DNA of 64,000 bases from contig JAHCJY010000004.1 of the NCBI GenBank assembly GCA_026126065.1, positions 62,001-126,000 of the forward strand, given 5' to 3'. Below, one piece after another: positions 36,653 through 46,838 of this stretch (positions within the stretch are counted from its first letter, which is position 1; each line of letters opens with the position of its first letter). This stretch comes from Bauldia sp. (lineage in GTDB: Bacteria > Pseudomonadota > Alphaproteobacteria > Rhizobiales > Kaistiaceae). A model generated the notes under the pieces. That model worked only from the letters and a program-made list of their open reading frames with translations. It was not told the DNA's origin and made no database searches. A program made the position numbers and the translations under genes.

Positions 36653-37984
36653 TCAGGCGCGTCCGAGATCCGTCGCGGGATCGCCGCGCGGTGTTTCCGG
36701 TCCCGACGGGGCGCGATCGTCGCGCAGGGATTCGCGGCCGACGACGCGGTTCCGGCCGCGCGACTTTGCCTGGTAGAGCCGGCCATCGGCGGCGGCACAC
36801 AACGACGTGAAGTCGCTGGTGTCGGTCGGGGCGGTCGCCACGCCGACGCTGATCGTGACGCCGCGGCCGAGGCCGACGTCCGCCGCCGCCACATCGCGCC
36901 GCAGCCGGTCTGCCGCGAGCAATGCGGCGCCGTGCGGGAGGCCGTCGCACAGCACCACGAACTCCTCTCCGCCATAGCGATAGATGCGGTCGGTGCCGCG
37001 CATCGTGGCGGACAGGCGCGCGGCGAGACGCCGGAGCACTTCGTCCCCGGCCGCGTGGCCGTGACCGTCATTGATGCCCTTGAAGTGATCGACGTCCAGC
37101 AGCAGCACGCTGGCGCTCCGCCCGCCGGTGAGCGCGCCGTCGAGCCATCCGGGGCCGTCCCCATCGAGTCGGCCGCGGTCGAACAGGCCAGTCAGCGCGT
37201 CGCGGCCGCTCTTCTCCAGAAGCGATTCGTAGCGCTGGCGGTAGGTGAGCATGTCGAAGACATCGGCGAGCCGCGGTGTACGCGCCGGCTCACGGCGGGT
37301 CTCGAACCAGTGGAGGTAGGCGGCCGTGAGGAGGCTGTAAATGACGGCCGCTGCCATCTTGCCGATCCAGCCGCCGAGCAGCACCGAGACGGGCGCATCG
37401 ACCACGACGTACAGCACGATGAAGAAGCCGACCTGGTCGAACGACAGCACCAGGGCCGTGCTGACCCAGATTCGAAGAAGCATCCGGTTGCCGAACCAGT
37501 GCGCGCTTCGCTCGTAGATGAGGATCATCGCGATCGCGTCGATGAACAGGAGGATCGTCCCCCAGATCATCATCCCGCCCATCTGGTTCATCAGGGCGAA
37601 GTCGGGCGCCGCCTCCGACAAGGGCAGCAAGGTCTGGTGCTGGCGCATGATGTATACCAGCGCCACCATCAGGAAGTTGCCGATCAGCAGGCCGTAGATC
37701 GGCTGGCGTACGGCCGCTGCATCCTCCCGGATGTACACGAGGAGCAGCATCGACAGCTTGCCCGCGAACAGGATGGTCGAGCCGGGCGAGAACGCGATAC
37801 CGCCAGGAAAGTCGAGATAGAGGATCGCGGCGAGATAGGTCTCGAGGAAGTGCATCGCGCCGAGGGCGCAGACGAAGACACCGAAGCCGAAGCGGTGCCT
37901 CAGGCGGAACAGCGCGGCAAAGACCGCGAAGTAGAGGAGCGCCTCCGCAACCAGGAGCAGCGTGTTAGCGAGCGCCACGCTCAA
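36653..37984 (-). CDS. Membrane diguanylate cyclase (GGDEF)
   Basis: Makes cyclic di-GMP from two GTP. Of 443 residues, the first 225 form six or seven membrane helices of a sensory module I cannot name; then a GGDEF domain with RYGGEEF and an inhibitory-site R-x-x-D (RGTD) five residues before it, both intact, so it should be active and product-inhibited. Preceding linker is a short helix (YRQRYESLLEKSGRD). It is monocistronic. Confidence 0.92.
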   Translation of the reverse strand: MSVALANTLLLVAEALLYFAVFAALFRLRHRFGFGVFVCALGAMHFLETYLAAILYLDFPGGIAFSPGSTILFAGKLSMLLLVYIREDAAAVRQPIYGLLIGNFLMVALVYIMRQHQTLLPLSEAAPDFALMNQMGGMMIWGTILLFIDAIAMILIYERSAHWFGNRMLLRIWVSTALVLSFDQVGFFIVLYVVVDAPVSVLLGGWIGKMAAAVIYSLLTAAYLHWFETRREPARTPRLADVFDMLTYRQRYESLLEKSGRDALTGLFDRGRLDGDGPGWLDGALTGGRSASVLLLDVDHFKGINDGHGHAAGDEVLRRLAARLSATMRGTDRIYRYGGEEFVVLCDGLPHGAALLAADRLRRDVAAADVGLGRGVTISVGVATAPTDTSDFTSLCAAADGRLYQAKSRGRNRVVGRESLRDDRAPSGPETPRGDPATDLGRA

Positions 37985-38125
37985 GGAGCGTCCCCCGGTG
38001 AGTCCCCGGCGTAATTATCCGGCCGCTTAACCTCGGCGCAACCCGCCGGATAGCTCTGACACTGCGACACGCGGTCCGTGCGCCTGCGGACACCCGGATC
38101 AATACTTCGCAATCGGGAAAGCCGA

Positions 38126-39718
38126 CTAGAAGCCTGCGGCCGCCCCGTCGCTCCGCGGGTCGCTGGCGCCTTCGAGGAGCCCGTCGGCGTGCCGGACGAT
38201 CGCCCCTGCATGGCCCATCTGGCTCGTGTAGGGCGCCATCGGCATCAGGCGATGACCCGCCGAGGCCAGCGTGGTGAGGACCTCGGGAGCGATCCTGTCT
38301 TCGATCCGGAGGGTCGTTGCCGTGTCCGTGGTGCCGCGGCCGAGAAGCCAGCGCGGGGCGGAGATAGCCGCCTGCAGCTCCTGACCGAAGAAGGCGTAGC
38401 GGCTGAACAGCGCCGCCTGGAACTGAGGCTGACCGTCGCCGCCCATCGAGCCATAGACCATCCTCCGGCCATCCGGGAACACTGCCATTGCGGGGTTGAG
38501 GGTATGGAACGGCAGGCGGCGCGGTCCGATGGCCCGCGGACTGGTCTCGTCCAGTTCGAAGGCAGCGCCGCGGTTCTGCAGGAGGATGCCGGTATCCGGG
38601 AGGACGACGCCGGAGCCGAACTTCAGGTAGACGCTCTGGATCATGCTGACGGCGCGGCCCTCGCCGTCGATCGCGCCGAGCCAGACCGTATCGCCGGCTC
38701 CCGGCCGGGTCAGCCATTCGGCAGCGCGGAGCGGATCGATGGCGGCTGCCTCGGCATCGAGCCAGCCGGGCGCCAGGTAGGTTGCGGGGTCATCACGCAT
38801 CAGCCGCGGATCGCCCAGAATCGCGTCGCGGACGGTGAAGGCCCGCTTCGTCGCCTCCACCAGACCGTGGACGTGCTCGAAGCCATCCGGCTCGGCGACG
38901 CCAAGGCGATCGAAGAGTGCGAGGATGATCAGTGAGGCGAGACCCTGCGTCGGCGGCGGATGGTTGAAGAGGCGGATATCGCGGACGTCGAGCGCCAGGG
39001 GCGTCACGCGCTCGGCGCGGAAGTCCGCAAGGTCTCCGGCGGCAAGCGGGACGCCGATGCGCGCGCAGTCGGCCGCGATCGAGGCTGCGATCTCCCCGCG
39101 ATAGAATGCGTCGAGGCCACCATCGACGAGCCCCCGCAGCGTCCGGGCCAGGGCCGGCTGCCGGAGCATCGAGCCGACCGGCGTCGGGCCGCCATCGGGG
39201 CCGAGGAAATGCGCCGAGAAGCCCGGAACGCCGCCGAGGAGGTCGCCGTGAGTCACGCTGACTTCGGCCTGGAAGGCGCCGACCGGATAGCCTGCCTCGG
39301 CGTAGTGGATGGCGTCATCGAGCAGCGCGCCCAGGGGCAGCGGACTCCCCCACCCCGCCGCGAGGTCGAGGGCGTTCCGCCAGCCCGCGACGGTTCCGGG
39401 CACGGTGTTGGCTGCGAGCGTTCCGCGGACCGGCACGCAATCGAGCCCGGCCGCCCGGTACAGCGCAGCATCGACGGCCTGGCCGCTGAAGCCGGCCGCA
39501 CGGATGCCGACGGGCGGCCGGCCGGACTCGGCGATCAGCCAGAACCCGTCGCCGCCAATGCCGTTCATATGCGGGTAGACGACCGCAAGCGTCGCGGCCG
39601 TGGCGACAGCGGCCTCGACGGCGTTGCCGCCGGCCCTGAGAACGCGCAGCCCCGCCTCGCTCGCCAGATGGTGCGGCGAGGTGACCATTCCGCGCCGTGC
39701 ATGCCGTGCCCTGAACAT
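38126..39718 (-). CDS. Gamma-glutamyltransferase family protein
   Basis: A 530-residue Ntn-hydrolase of the gamma-glutamyltranspeptidase family; it cleaves or transfers gamma-glutamyl or acyl groups. N-terminal part holds GGNAVEAAVA; the likely autoprocessing threonine lies in GDTVWLGAIDG; the late part has GSMGGDGQPQ, which matches the family's GSPGG segment. No signal peptide, so probably cytoplasmic, unlike E. coli Ggt. It is last in a unit of cysteine hydrolase, amidase and TetR regulator. Confidence 0.88.
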   Translation of the reverse strand: MFRARHARRGMVTSPHHLASEAGLRVLRAGGNAVEAAVATAATLAVVYPHMNGIGGDGFWLIAESGRPPVGIRAAGFSGQAVDAALYRAAGLDCVPVRGTLAANTVPGTVAGWRNALDLAAGWGSPLPLGALLDDAIHYAEAGYPVGAFQAEVSVTHGDLLGGVPGFSAHFLGPDGGPTPVGSMLRQPALARTLRGLVDGGLDAFYRGEIAASIAADCARIGVPLAAGDLADFRAERVTPLALDVRDIRLFNHPPPTQGLASLIILALFDRLGVAEPDGFEHVHGLVEATKRAFTVRDAILGDPRLMRDDPATYLAPGWLDAEAAAIDPLRAAEWLTRPGAGDTVWLGAIDGEGRAVSMIQSVYLKFGSGVVLPDTGILLQNRGAAFELDETSPRAIGPRRLPFHTLNPAMAVFPDGRRMVYGSMGGDGQPQFQAALFSRYAFFGQELQAAISAPRWLLGRGTTDTATTLRIEDRIAPEVLTTLASAGHRLMPMAPYTSQMGHAGAIVRHADGLLEGASDPRSDGAAAGF

Positions 39719-39733
39719 CGAACAACCCTAGTC

Positions 39734-39747
39734 AGTAAATTCTTACT
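39734..39747. promoter_or_regulatory. Candidate operator palindrome before the gamma-glutamyltransferase gene
   Basis: agtaa-attc-ttact, an inverted repeat with a 4-base centre in an AT-rich patch between the TetR gene and the next gene. The left part, AGTAAAT, recurs in the palindrome at 42624-42642. Confidence 0.45.
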
Positions 39748-39790
39748 TCATGTCCGGCATGGCCGCCCGGGAACCGGCATCGCCGGTCGG

Positions 39791-40471
39791 TCAGATTGGC
39801 GGACGTCGGAAATAGGCGGCCAGCATCCGGTGGGCGTCGGCGCGACGGGCCGCCCGCCACCGCGGATCGGAGAGGTCGCGATCGAAGATCACCGAAAGTG
39901 TGTGGACGTTGGAGAGGTGAAACTGGCTGAGCGCCACCATCATCACGTAGACGCGGAGTGGATCAAGGTCCGGCGCGAGCATGCCGTCCGCCTCGCCGCG
40001 GGCGATGAAGCGCGAGATCATCGACAGCACCGGCGAGGACATCTCGCGGATACGCTTCGATGTCCGCAGCAGCTTTGCGTTCTGGAGGTTCTCGTTGGTG
40101 AGCAGCCGCACCAGCGACAGGTTGCCCTCGAAGTGGTCGTTCATGAAGTCGAAGAGCTGCACCAGCCCCTCCAGCGGATCGAGATGCTCAACGTCGAGAC
40201 GCAGTTCCTGGGCCCGGAGATCGCCGAGCGCGGCCTCGAGGACGGCGACGTACAGCTCCGATTTCGATCCGAAGTAGTGGTAGATCATCCGCGGATTGGA
40301 GCCGGCCTTGCGGACGATCCGATCGATTCGTGCGCCGGCGAAACCGTGCTGGGCGAACTCGTCGCGCGCCGCGCGGAGAATGCGGGCGCGGCTCTGGACC
40401 GGGTTGCGTTTCCGGGCGGGCGCCCTCCCCCGCCGCTCGACCACCGGCGCCACGACGCTCCCTTCGCTCAC
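39791..40471 (-). CDS. TetR family transcriptional regulator
   Basis: A 226-residue repressor-like protein. Residues about 22-75 form the helix-turn-helix domain with [19 protein letters not shown] and [15 protein letters not shown], the classical TetR pattern; the rest is the ligand and dimer domain. I start it at GTG 40471, which overlaps the amidase stop by GTGA, rather than at the much longer upstream frame. Its place inside the catabolic unit implies local control, with AT-rich palindromes at 39734 and 42624 as possible operators. Confidence 0.88.
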   Translation of the reverse strand: MSEGSVVAPVVERRGRAPARKRNPVQSRARILRAARDEFAQHGFAGARIDRIVRKAGSNPRMIYHYFGSKSELYVAVLEAALGDLRAQELRLDVEHLDPLEGLVQLFDFMNDHFEGNLSLVRLLTNENLQNAKLLRTSKRIREMSSPVLSMISRFIARGEADGMLAPDLDPLRVYVMMVALSQFHLSNVHTLSVIFDRDLSDPRWRAARRADAHRMLAAYFRRPPI

Positions 40472-41682
40472 AGCGGTCGCTCCCGAGAAATCCCCTTCCC
40501 GGCAGATAGCATGCCGGCCAGGTGGAGAAGAGCCCGGTCTGCGCCACGCGCGGCGATCAGCGATATGCCCACCGGAACGCCTCCGGCCGACGCGAGCGGC
40601 ATGGTCACCTGCGGCAGCCCGGCGAGGCCGGCGACGGCATTCATCGTCAGGGAGCGGACATAGAAGTCGCCAAGGGTTGCAGGATCGGTGTCGCGCGACG
40701 GCGGAAGCGTTGGCGTCGTCGGGACGATTGTGGCAGTGCCGGACGGAATCACTCTTGCCATGTTCAGCCGGAACGCGGCGCGAAACGGCTCCCATCGGTG
40801 CGTTTCGGCAGGGTCGAGCGCGGCAGCGCCGGCGTAGCGTTCGGCGATCGATGCGCCGAAACGCGGCCGGGTGGCGGTGATCCAGCTCCCGAGACTGCGC
40901 CAGATCTCGACCCCCTGGAGGACGCGGAAGGCATCGAAGGCGTCGCCGGCGGCGCCATCGAGCAGCGCGACCTCTCCGGCCACCAGCCAGGGGGCAATGG
41001 CAGTCCGTACCGCGTCGGCCACATCACCGTCGGCCATGGCAAACGCGTCGGATCCGATCAGGAGGCGCGTCAACGGTGTCGACTCGGCCGGCGGAAGGAG
41101 GGCGTCTCCCACGCGGGCGAGCGTCGCCGCATCCCGGGCAAGCCAGCCGACGGTGTCGAAGGAGGGCGCGAAGGCGATCACGCCCTCGGTCGAGACGGCG
41201 CCGTGGCTCGGGCGGAAGCCGAAGAGGCCGCAGAAAGCCGCGGGGAAGCGGACCGAGCCGCCGGTGTCGGTGCCGAGCGCGAAATCTGCCTGACGGGCGG
41301 CGACCGCCACGGCCGAGCCGCTCGACGAACCGCCCGGGAGACGGTCAGGCGCCGCAGGGTTGACCGGCGTGCCGTAGTGGGCGTTCGCCCCCTCGAGGCT
41401 GAAGGCGAGCTCGTCGGTGACACAGCTGCCGACCAGCGTCGCGCCGGCCCCGAGCAGCATCGCGACGGCCGGAGCAGGGGCGGCGGCCGGACCGTGCGTC
41501 GCAAGCCATTCGGGGTTGCCGCCGCCGGTGGTTCGCTCCGCCACGTCGATGAGATCCTTCACCGCGAAGGTGAGGCCCGACAGCACGCCCGGCGCGGTGG
41601 GCGAAACGCGATAGCGCCCTCCGGGCACGAACGCGCCGAAGCGGTCGTCAATTGCCGCCGCAGGAGACGATGCGGGCGTCAC
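40468..41682 (-). CDS. Amidase (amidase-signature family)
   Basis: A 404-residue hydrolase of amide bonds with the Ser-cisSer-Lys triad: K42 (FAVKDL), a serine in GGSSSGSA (117-124) and the nucleophile S143 (GTDTGGSVR). The family includes biuret-pathway carboxybiuret hydrolase AtzE; the paired cysteine hydrolase next door makes a ureide or biuret-like substrate plausible but not proved. Its stop overlaps TetR and its ATG overlaps the cysteine hydrolase stop, so the three are one translation unit. Confidence 0.9.
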   Translation of the reverse strand: MTPASSPAAAIDDRFGAFVPGGRYRVSPTAPGVLSGLTFAVKDLIDVAERTTGGGNPEWLATHGPAAAPAPAVAMLLGAGATLVGSCVTDELAFSLEGANAHYGTPVNPAAPDRLPGGSSSGSAVAVAARQADFALGTDTGGSVRFPAAFCGLFGFRPSHGAVSTEGVIAFAPSFDTVGWLARDAATLARVGDALLPPAESTPLTRLLIGSDAFAMADGDVADAVRTAIAPWLVAGEVALLDGAAGDAFDAFRVLQGVEIWRSLGSWITATRPRFGASIAERYAGAAALDPAETHRWEPFRAAFRLNMARVIPSGTATIVPTTPTLPPSRDTDPATLGDFYVRSLTMNAVAGLAGLPQVTMPLASAGGVPVGISLIAARGADRALLHLAGMLSAGKGISRERPL

Positions 41683-42488
41683 GCGACCGTCTGGCCCGAC
41701 AGCGCTTCAAGGATGCCGGCGCTGTCGGTGACGAAGCCGAAGCACTTCTTGACGTTCCAGATCGTCGCCTCGGTACAGAAAGCGGGCGAGGAGGTCGCGC
41801 AGCAGTCGGTGACCATGATGCAGCCATAGCCGAGGAAATTGGCGTCGGTCAGCGAGTGGAGGACGCACTGGTCGGTGTTGCAGCCGGCGAACAGCACCGT
41901 CCTGATGCCGAGATTGCGGAGGATCGAGTCGAGCGGCGTATCCCAGAAGCCGCTGATCCGGTGCTTGTCGACCATGATGTCGGTAGGGTCCGGCTTCAGT
42001 TCCTCCACGACCGCGGCGGCCCAGGAGTCCTTCGTCAGCACCGGAGCGCCGTTCGACGGCAGCGGGTCGGCGAGACCGACGCCGGCGCCGTGCGGCTTGT
42101 AGAGGTGGATCTGGTTCGGCGGCATGTTCATGAGGTCCGGCCGGACGCCCCAGTTGACCCAGATGACCGGCACGCCGGCCTTTCTGAGCTCGGGCAGCAG
42201 GGCCTGCAGCGGGCCGATCGCCGCGCGGTCGGCCTCGTAGTTGCCGCCGACATGGTCGACCCAGCCGCCTTTCGTCACGAAGTCGTTCTGCATGTCGATG
42301 ACGACGATTGCCGTGCGGCGGAGATCGATGGTCACGAGCTGAGGCTCGGTCGGCAGCCGGAGCGGGATCGGGTCGGGCGCCTTGAGCGCCATGTTTACCT
42401 CGCGCTCCGTCGCCCACCACTGCGTGGCCCGTCCGGCGCCGAGAGGGCCGCCGAGTTCGGTGACATTGGGCGCTTTGGCTGTGCTCAT
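41679..42488 (-). CDS. Isochorismatase-family cysteine hydrolase (ureidoacrylate/biuret hydrolase-like)
   Basis: A 269-residue hydrolase with the triad D65 (VIDMQNDF), K175 (DKHRISGF) and C208 (NTDQCVLHS). Overall it reads close to RutB-type ureidoacrylate hydrolases, with [11 protein letters not shown] after FWDT. A longer N-terminus (about 55 residues) than RutB is present. ATG 42488 has GGAGA seven bases upstream; ATG 42524 has no such site. It heads the minus-strand unit and faces the ABC importer. Confidence 0.88.
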   Translation of the reverse strand: MSTAKAPNVTELGGPLGAGRATQWWATEREVNMALKAPDPIPLRLPTEPQLVTIDLRRTAIVVIDMQNDFVTKGGWVDHVGGNYEADRAAIGPLQALLPELRKAGVPVIWVNWGVRPDLMNMPPNQIHLYKPHGAGVGLADPLPSNGAPVLTKDSWAAAVVEELKPDPTDIMVDKHRISGFWDTPLDSILRNLGIRTVLFAGCNTDQCVLHSLTDANFLGYGCIMVTDCCATSSPAFCTEATIWNVKKCFGFVTDSAGILEALSGQTVA

Positions 42489-42785
42489 GCGCGGTCTCCC
42501 ATCAGTCAGGCTCGCGGTTCGCACTGGAGCAAATTGCCTGCCATTCGTGGCGTGCCGCCGTTTCCCGACACTGTCATGCTTGAGAGGGCCCTTCCCTGCC
42601 CAACGATCGCCCCGGCTACGCCTAGTAAATAACCACTTATTTCTTGTCGTCCGTCTTGGGTCGCGGATTGTCGAATGGAATCAATATATCACGACCATGG
42701 CATGGTGCTTGCGACGTGATGCCGGTCACAGCGCGCGGGTGATCAGGACCCGCGATTGGCCATCACCCGGACCAAGGATCACAGC
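42489..42785. promoter_or_regulatory. Divergent promoter region with an AT-rich palindrome
   Basis: Between the cysteine hydrolase (minus) and the ABC binding protein (plus). At 42627-42642 aaataa-ccac-ttattt is a perfect inverted repeat, preceded by agt, giving AGTAAAT as in the palindrome at 39734. A likely operator for the TetR protein, controlling both directions. Confidence 0.5.
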
Positions 42786-43766
42786 ATGTCCATCAGACGC
42801 CGTACTTTCATCGCCGGTGCGATTATCGCGGGGGCCATCACCCTCGGAGTGTCGCCCGCCGCCGTCGTGGCGCAGTCGCCCGTCCACATCGGCATCCTCA
42901 TTCCCGGCTCCATCTCCGACAAGGGATGGATGGAGTCCGGCTATGATGGCCTGGTTGCTGCACAGGAGCGCTACGGAGCGCAGATCGAGGTGCAGATGAT
43001 CGAGAACATCGGCAACGCCGACATGGAGCAGGCGCTGACGCAGCTCGCGCTCGGCAACGACCTCGTCATCGGCGTCGGCGGCCAGACGCAGGCGGCCGTG
43101 TTCGCCGTTGCGCCGCGCTTCCCCGGCGTCTCGTTCTCCATCGTCGGCGGCAATGCCGGCGAGGAACTGCCGAACGTCGCCGGCTACGACGTGAAGCAGG
43201 CCGAGGTGGCGTTCCTTGCGGGCGCAGCGGCGGCGATGCTCTCGACCACCGGCGTCATCTCCTATGTCGGCGGCCTCGAGATCCCGTCGATCGTCAACGC
43301 TGGCATCGAGTTCGGCAACGGCGCGCGCTACGTCAATCCGGACATCCGGTACATCGAGAACTACACGGGCGACTTCGACGATGTCGCCGGCGCCAAGGAA
43401 GCCACGCTGGCGGCGATCGCCCAGGGCGCCGACATCCACTACCACATCCTCAATCTCGGCCTCCGCGGGATGGAGCAGGCGGCGACCGAACAGGGCACGC
43501 ACATCATCGGCGGCTACACCGAGCGCTGCGGAACCGATCCGCTCTACATCGCCTATTCGGTGACCGGCGTCGGCTTCCAGGTGCAGTACGCGATCGACCA
43601 GTTCGTCGGCGGCACCTGGGAGGCTGGCTACGAGCCGTTCGGTCTCGCGATGGGGCCGGAAGCCTCCGACATGATCATCTGCGGCGGCACGCCCGAAATG
43701 ATGGAGGAGCTCGAGGAGATCAAGGCGAAGATCCTCTCCGGCGAGATCGCGGTCCTCGAGGGATGA
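42786..43766 (+). CDS. BMP-family ABC transporter binding protein (nucleoside-like)
   Basis: A 326-residue periplasmic protein of the basic-membrane-protein/PnrA family, which bind purine nucleosides and related compounds. A signal peptide (SIRRRTFIAGAIIAG, cleavage near VVAQ) is followed by GILIPGSISDKGWMESGY, the family start. No lipobox cysteine is visible. ATG 42786 has AAGGAT upstream. The stop overlaps the ATPase ATG. Confidence 0.9.
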   Translation: MSIRRRTFIAGAIIAGAITLGVSPAAVVAQSPVHIGILIPGSISDKGWMESGYDGLVAAQERYGAQIEVQMIENIGNADMEQALTQLALGNDLVIGVGGQTQAAVFAVAPRFPGVSFSIVGGNAGEELPNVAGYDVKQAEVAFLAGAAAAMLSTTGVISYVGGLEIPSIVNAGIEFGNGARYVNPDIRYIENYTGDFDDVAGAKEATLAAIAQGADIHYHILNLGLRGMEQAATEQGTHIIGGYTERCGTDPLYIAYSVTGVGFQVQYAIDQFVGGTWEAGYEPFGLAMGPEASDMIICGGTPEMMEELEEIKAKILSGEIAVLEG

Positions 43767-45379
43767 GCATCGCAGTGGAAGCCACTGCAGACCTGTCGCC
43801 TCCGCCGGAAACGGCGGGGGCGACTCCGCTCTTTGTCATGAGCGGGATCACGAAGCGCTTCGGCGCCTTCACCGCGCTCGATGCCATCGACCTCACCTTC
43901 CGCGCCGGGGAGGTCCAGTGCCTCCTTGGCGAAAACGGCGCCGGGAAGTCGACGCTCTGCAATCTCATCTTCGGCGTCCACCAGCCTGACGAGGGCACGA
44001 TGACCTTGCGCGGCGAGGCGCACCGGCCATCCGGTCCGCGCGCCGCCCTCGCCGCCGGCGTTGCCATGGTCCACCAGCATTTCAGCCTGGTGAACACCAT
44101 GACCGTCGTCGACAACCTCCTGCTCGGCCGCGAGCGTGGCGTGCTGCGCCGCCGCGAATACGCCACGCGCCTTCGTGCCCTTGGCGCGCAGTACGAACTT
44201 CCACTCGACCCGTTCGCCCTCGTCGAAGACCTTTCGGTCGGCGAGCGCCAGCGCGTCGAGATCGTGAAATGCCTGATGGCGGAGCCAAAGCTACTCATTC
44301 TCGACGAGCCGACCGCTGTGCTCCTCCCCGACGAGATCGCGGCGCTCCTCCGCGTCTGCCGCCGCCTCGCGTCGGAGGGGACGGCGATCGTGATGGTCAC
44401 GCACAAGCTGGCCGAGCTGAAGCAGGTCGCGGACGAAGTGACGGTGCTGCGTCATGGCCGCATCGTTGCGCGTTCTGACAGGCCCGCGGCCGAGATCGAC
44501 CGGCTGGTGTCGGCGATGATCCAGCGCGAACTCGGCAGCCTCGGCGCTGCCGCTGCGGTCCTCGGCGTCGATGAGGGGCCGAAGCCGACCAACGTGCTGC
44601 CCCTGCCCCTCCTGCCGCGCTCCGACGAGCGGCCGGATGCGGTGCAGATCGACGGACTCACGGTGGTCGACGCGGCCGGGACGAAGCGGCTCGGTTCTTT
44701 CACCACCGTGCTGAAGCCGGGCGAGATCGTCGGCATCGCGGGCGTCGAAGGGAACGGCCAGTCGGAGCTCGGCCTTGCGCTGGCGGGCATGATCACGACG
44801 ACCGAGGGCCGCTGGTTCGTCGGGAAGACCGAACTTACCAATCGGTCCCCGAAGGAGATCACGGCGGCCGGCGTCGGCATCGTGCCCGAGGACCGGCACA
44901 GGATCGGCTGCGTCCTCGGCATGAGCGTGGCGGAGAACATCTATCTCAACCAGACGCGCCGCTTCACCCGCTTCGGCCTCCTCAACCGCGGCGCCATGCG
45001 GCGCTCCGCCGGCGAGGCGATGGAGCGGTTCGACGTGCGTGCGCCGGGGCCGGACGTGACCTTCGCCAGCCTCTCGGGCGGCAACCAGCAGAAGGCGGTG
45101 CTGGCGCGCGAACTGATGTCGCCAGGGCTCGCCTTCATGGTCGCGGCGCAGCCGACACGCGGGCTCGACGTCGGCGCGGTCGAGGCCGTCTATAGGCTCA
45201 TCCGCGAGGCATGCGCGGACGGCGTCGCTGTCCTCCTCATCTCCTCCGAGCTCGACGAGATCATCGCCGTCGCCGACCGCATCCTCGTGATGTATCGCGG
45301 CCGCATCGTCGGCGAGCGGCCCGGCGACCCGGAGCACCGCGACGCAATCGGCGCGATGATGGCGGGGCAGACGGGATGA
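43763..45379 (+). CDS. ABC transporter ATPase with two nucleotide-binding domains (nucleoside type)
   Basis: A 538-residue tandem ATPase like RbsA/NupA. The first domain has Walker A GENGAGKST and signature LSVGERQRVEI; the second has a degenerate Walker A (GVEGNGQSE) and signature LSGGNQQKAVLAREL, the normal pattern in this family. It energises import by the two permeases downstream, from which it is separated by a 361-base repeat region. Confidence 0.92.
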   Translation: MSIAVEATADLSPPPETAGATPLFVMSGITKRFGAFTALDAIDLTFRAGEVQCLLGENGAGKSTLCNLIFGVHQPDEGTMTLRGEAHRPSGPRAALAAGVAMVHQHFSLVNTMTVVDNLLLGRERGVLRRREYATRLRALGAQYELPLDPFALVEDLSVGERQRVEIVKCLMAEPKLLILDEPTAVLLPDEIAALLRVCRRLASEGTAIVMVTHKLAELKQVADEVTVLRHGRIVARSDRPAAEIDRLVSAMIQRELGSLGAAAAVLGVDEGPKPTNVLPLPLLPRSDERPDAVQIDGLTVVDAAGTKRLGSFTTVLKPGEIVGIAGVEGNGQSELGLALAGMITTTEGRWFVGKTELTNRSPKEITAAGVGIVPEDRHRIGCVLGMSVAENIYLNQTRRFTRFGLLNRGAMRRSAGEAMERFDVRAPGPDVTFASLSGGNQQKAVLARELMSPGLAFMVAAQPTRGLDVGAVEAVYRLIREACADGVAVLLISSELDEIIAVADRILVMYRGRIVGERPGDPEHRDAIGAMMAGQTG

Positions 45380-45418
45380 GCGACCTCACGCAAGTCGTTT
45401 CGATCGCGGCGCCACCAT

Positions 45419-45526
45419 TCCCCCTCCCCCTTGTGGGGAGTGGTCAGGGGTGGGGACTTGCCGCCGTTCCTGATTGCATGGCCGAGAGTCCCCCTCCCCA
45501 ACCCTCCCCCACAAGGGGGGAGGGAG
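45419..45526. repeat. Imperfect inverted repeat element (cccctcccccttgtgggg type)
   Basis: Left arm about 45419-45456 and right arm about 45488-45526 are imperfect reverse complements, each with the core ccctccccc and a cacaagggg motif. A short spacer lies between. It is the kind of intergenic hairpin repeat common in alphaproteobacterial genomes, here placed inside the transporter operon. Confidence 0.75.
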
Positions 45527-45590
45527 CGAGAGACGGTGCGCCGGGCAGGCTGGCGCGTGGCGTCAGCGTCACGCCTCTCCACCTTCATCC

Positions 45591-45697
45591 GCTCATCCCC
45601 GCGAAGGCGGGGATCCATCGCGCTTCGCAAGCAAAGCCGGGCCTACGGCCCGCCATCTTCTTCGTTGAGATGGGTCCCCGCCTTCGCGGGGATGAGC
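45591..45697. repeat. Inverted repeat element (gctcatccccgcgaaggcgg type)
   Basis: A 27-base arm at 45591-45617 and its near-perfect reverse complement at 45671-45697 (one mismatch). The same theme, gtcaccccggcg..., recurs at 51925-52009. These arms form a long hairpin. The two elements together fill the 361-base gap between ATPase and permease genes. Confidence 0.85.
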
Positions 45698-45740
45698 GGC
45701 GTTGGGGTCGCGCGCATGCCTTGTGGCTGGAGGGGCGCGC

Positions 45741-46838
45741 GTGAGCCTCGCGGCCGCCTCCCGTGCCCCTCGCCGTATCTCCGTCGGCGCCTTCCTCGCC
45801 CATCCCGTCCTGCTGCCGATCATCGCGGTCGCCGCCGCGCTCCTGCTCGGTCTCCTGCTGATTGTTGCGCTCGGGACGCCGGTTGCGGAGGCCATCGAGG
45901 CGTTCATCCGCGGTGCGTTCGGGAATTCCTATTCGGTCGCCGTGTCGCTCAATCGCGCCGTCGTGCTCGCGCTGGTCGGGCTCGGCTTCATCATCGCGAA
46001 CCGCGCCAACCTCACCAATGTCGGCGGTGAGGGACAAATTGCGGTGGGAGGCATTGCGGCGACGGCGCTCGCGCTCAACAGCGTCGTTGCCGGGTTGCCG
46101 CTCGGGCTTGCGTTCATCGTCCCGATCATCGGCGCGGTGATGGCCGGCGCGGCCTGGGGCGGCATCGCGGGCGTACTCAAAGCGCGGGTCGGGACCAATG
46201 AGGTGATCTCGACGCTCCTCCTGTCGTTCATTGCCGTGTGGCTCGTCTACTGGAGCGTCCAGTCGGTGAACCTCCTTCGCCGGCCGATGACCAGCACGGC
46301 GACCTTGCCGGAGTCGCTCCGCATCCCGGCCGAGACGCGCCTGCCCTATGTCAGCGACAATCCGGCGTTTCCGCTGACGATCGGCATCATCATCGTTTCC
46401 GTGCTCGCCGTGATCGTCGCCGTCGTGCTCGCGCGCTCGGTCTATGGCTTCCGGCTCCGGGCGGTCGGGCTGAACGCCGTCGCGGCGGCGCGGGCCGGTA
46501 TCCGCGACGGGCGGATCGCGATCTCGGCGCTTGCGGTGGCCGGCGGCTTCGGCGGGCTCGCCGGCGCGATGATGCTGCTGGGCGAACAGCATGTCCTCAA
46601 GAATGGCTTCTCCTCGGGCTACGGCTTCGACGGCCTCGTGGTCGGCCTGCTCGCGCGGGGCTCGGTCGTGGGGGTCATCGCGGGCGCGCTCCTGTTCGGC
46701 TTCCTCCGCTCGGCGGGCATCACGATGGAGATGCTTGCCGGCATCCCGTCCGCGCTCGTCGACATCGTCCAGGGCGTCATCGTGCTGTCGATCGCGGGCG
46801 CCGCCTTCCTCCTCGACCGGCGAGGGACGTCGCGATGA
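45741..46838 (+). CDS. ABC transporter permease 1 (nucleoside type)
   Basis: A 365-residue permease of the branched-chain/ribose type with about eight to ten helices; landmarks are NLTNVGGEGQIAVGG and RAVGLNAVAAARAGI. GTG 45741 has GGAGGGG six bases upstream, which is stronger support than the upstream frame that runs through the repeat. It overlaps permease 2 by four bases. Confidence 0.9.
   Translation: MSLAAASRAPRRISVGAFLAHPVLLPIIAVAAALLLGLLLIVALGTPVAEAIEAFIRGAFGNSYSVAVSLNRAVVLALVGLGFIIANRANLTNVGGEGQIAVGGIAATALALNSVVAGLPLGLAFIVPIIGAVMAGAAWGGIAGVLKARVGTNEVISTLLLSFIAVWLVYWSVQSVNLLRRPMTSTATLPESLRIPAETRLPYVSDNPAFPLTIGIIIVSVLAVIVAVVLARSVYGFRLRAVGLNAVAAARAGIRDGRIAISALAVAGGFGGLAGAMMLLGEQHVLKNGFSSGYGFDGLVVGLLARGSVVGVIAGALLFGFLRSAGITMEMLAGIPSALVDIVQGVIVLSIAGAAFLLDRRGTSR

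Noticed and set aside
45419..45697. Insertion sequence or transposon
   Set aside because: No transposase frame and no target duplications seen; the structure is that of short intergenic hairpin repeats.
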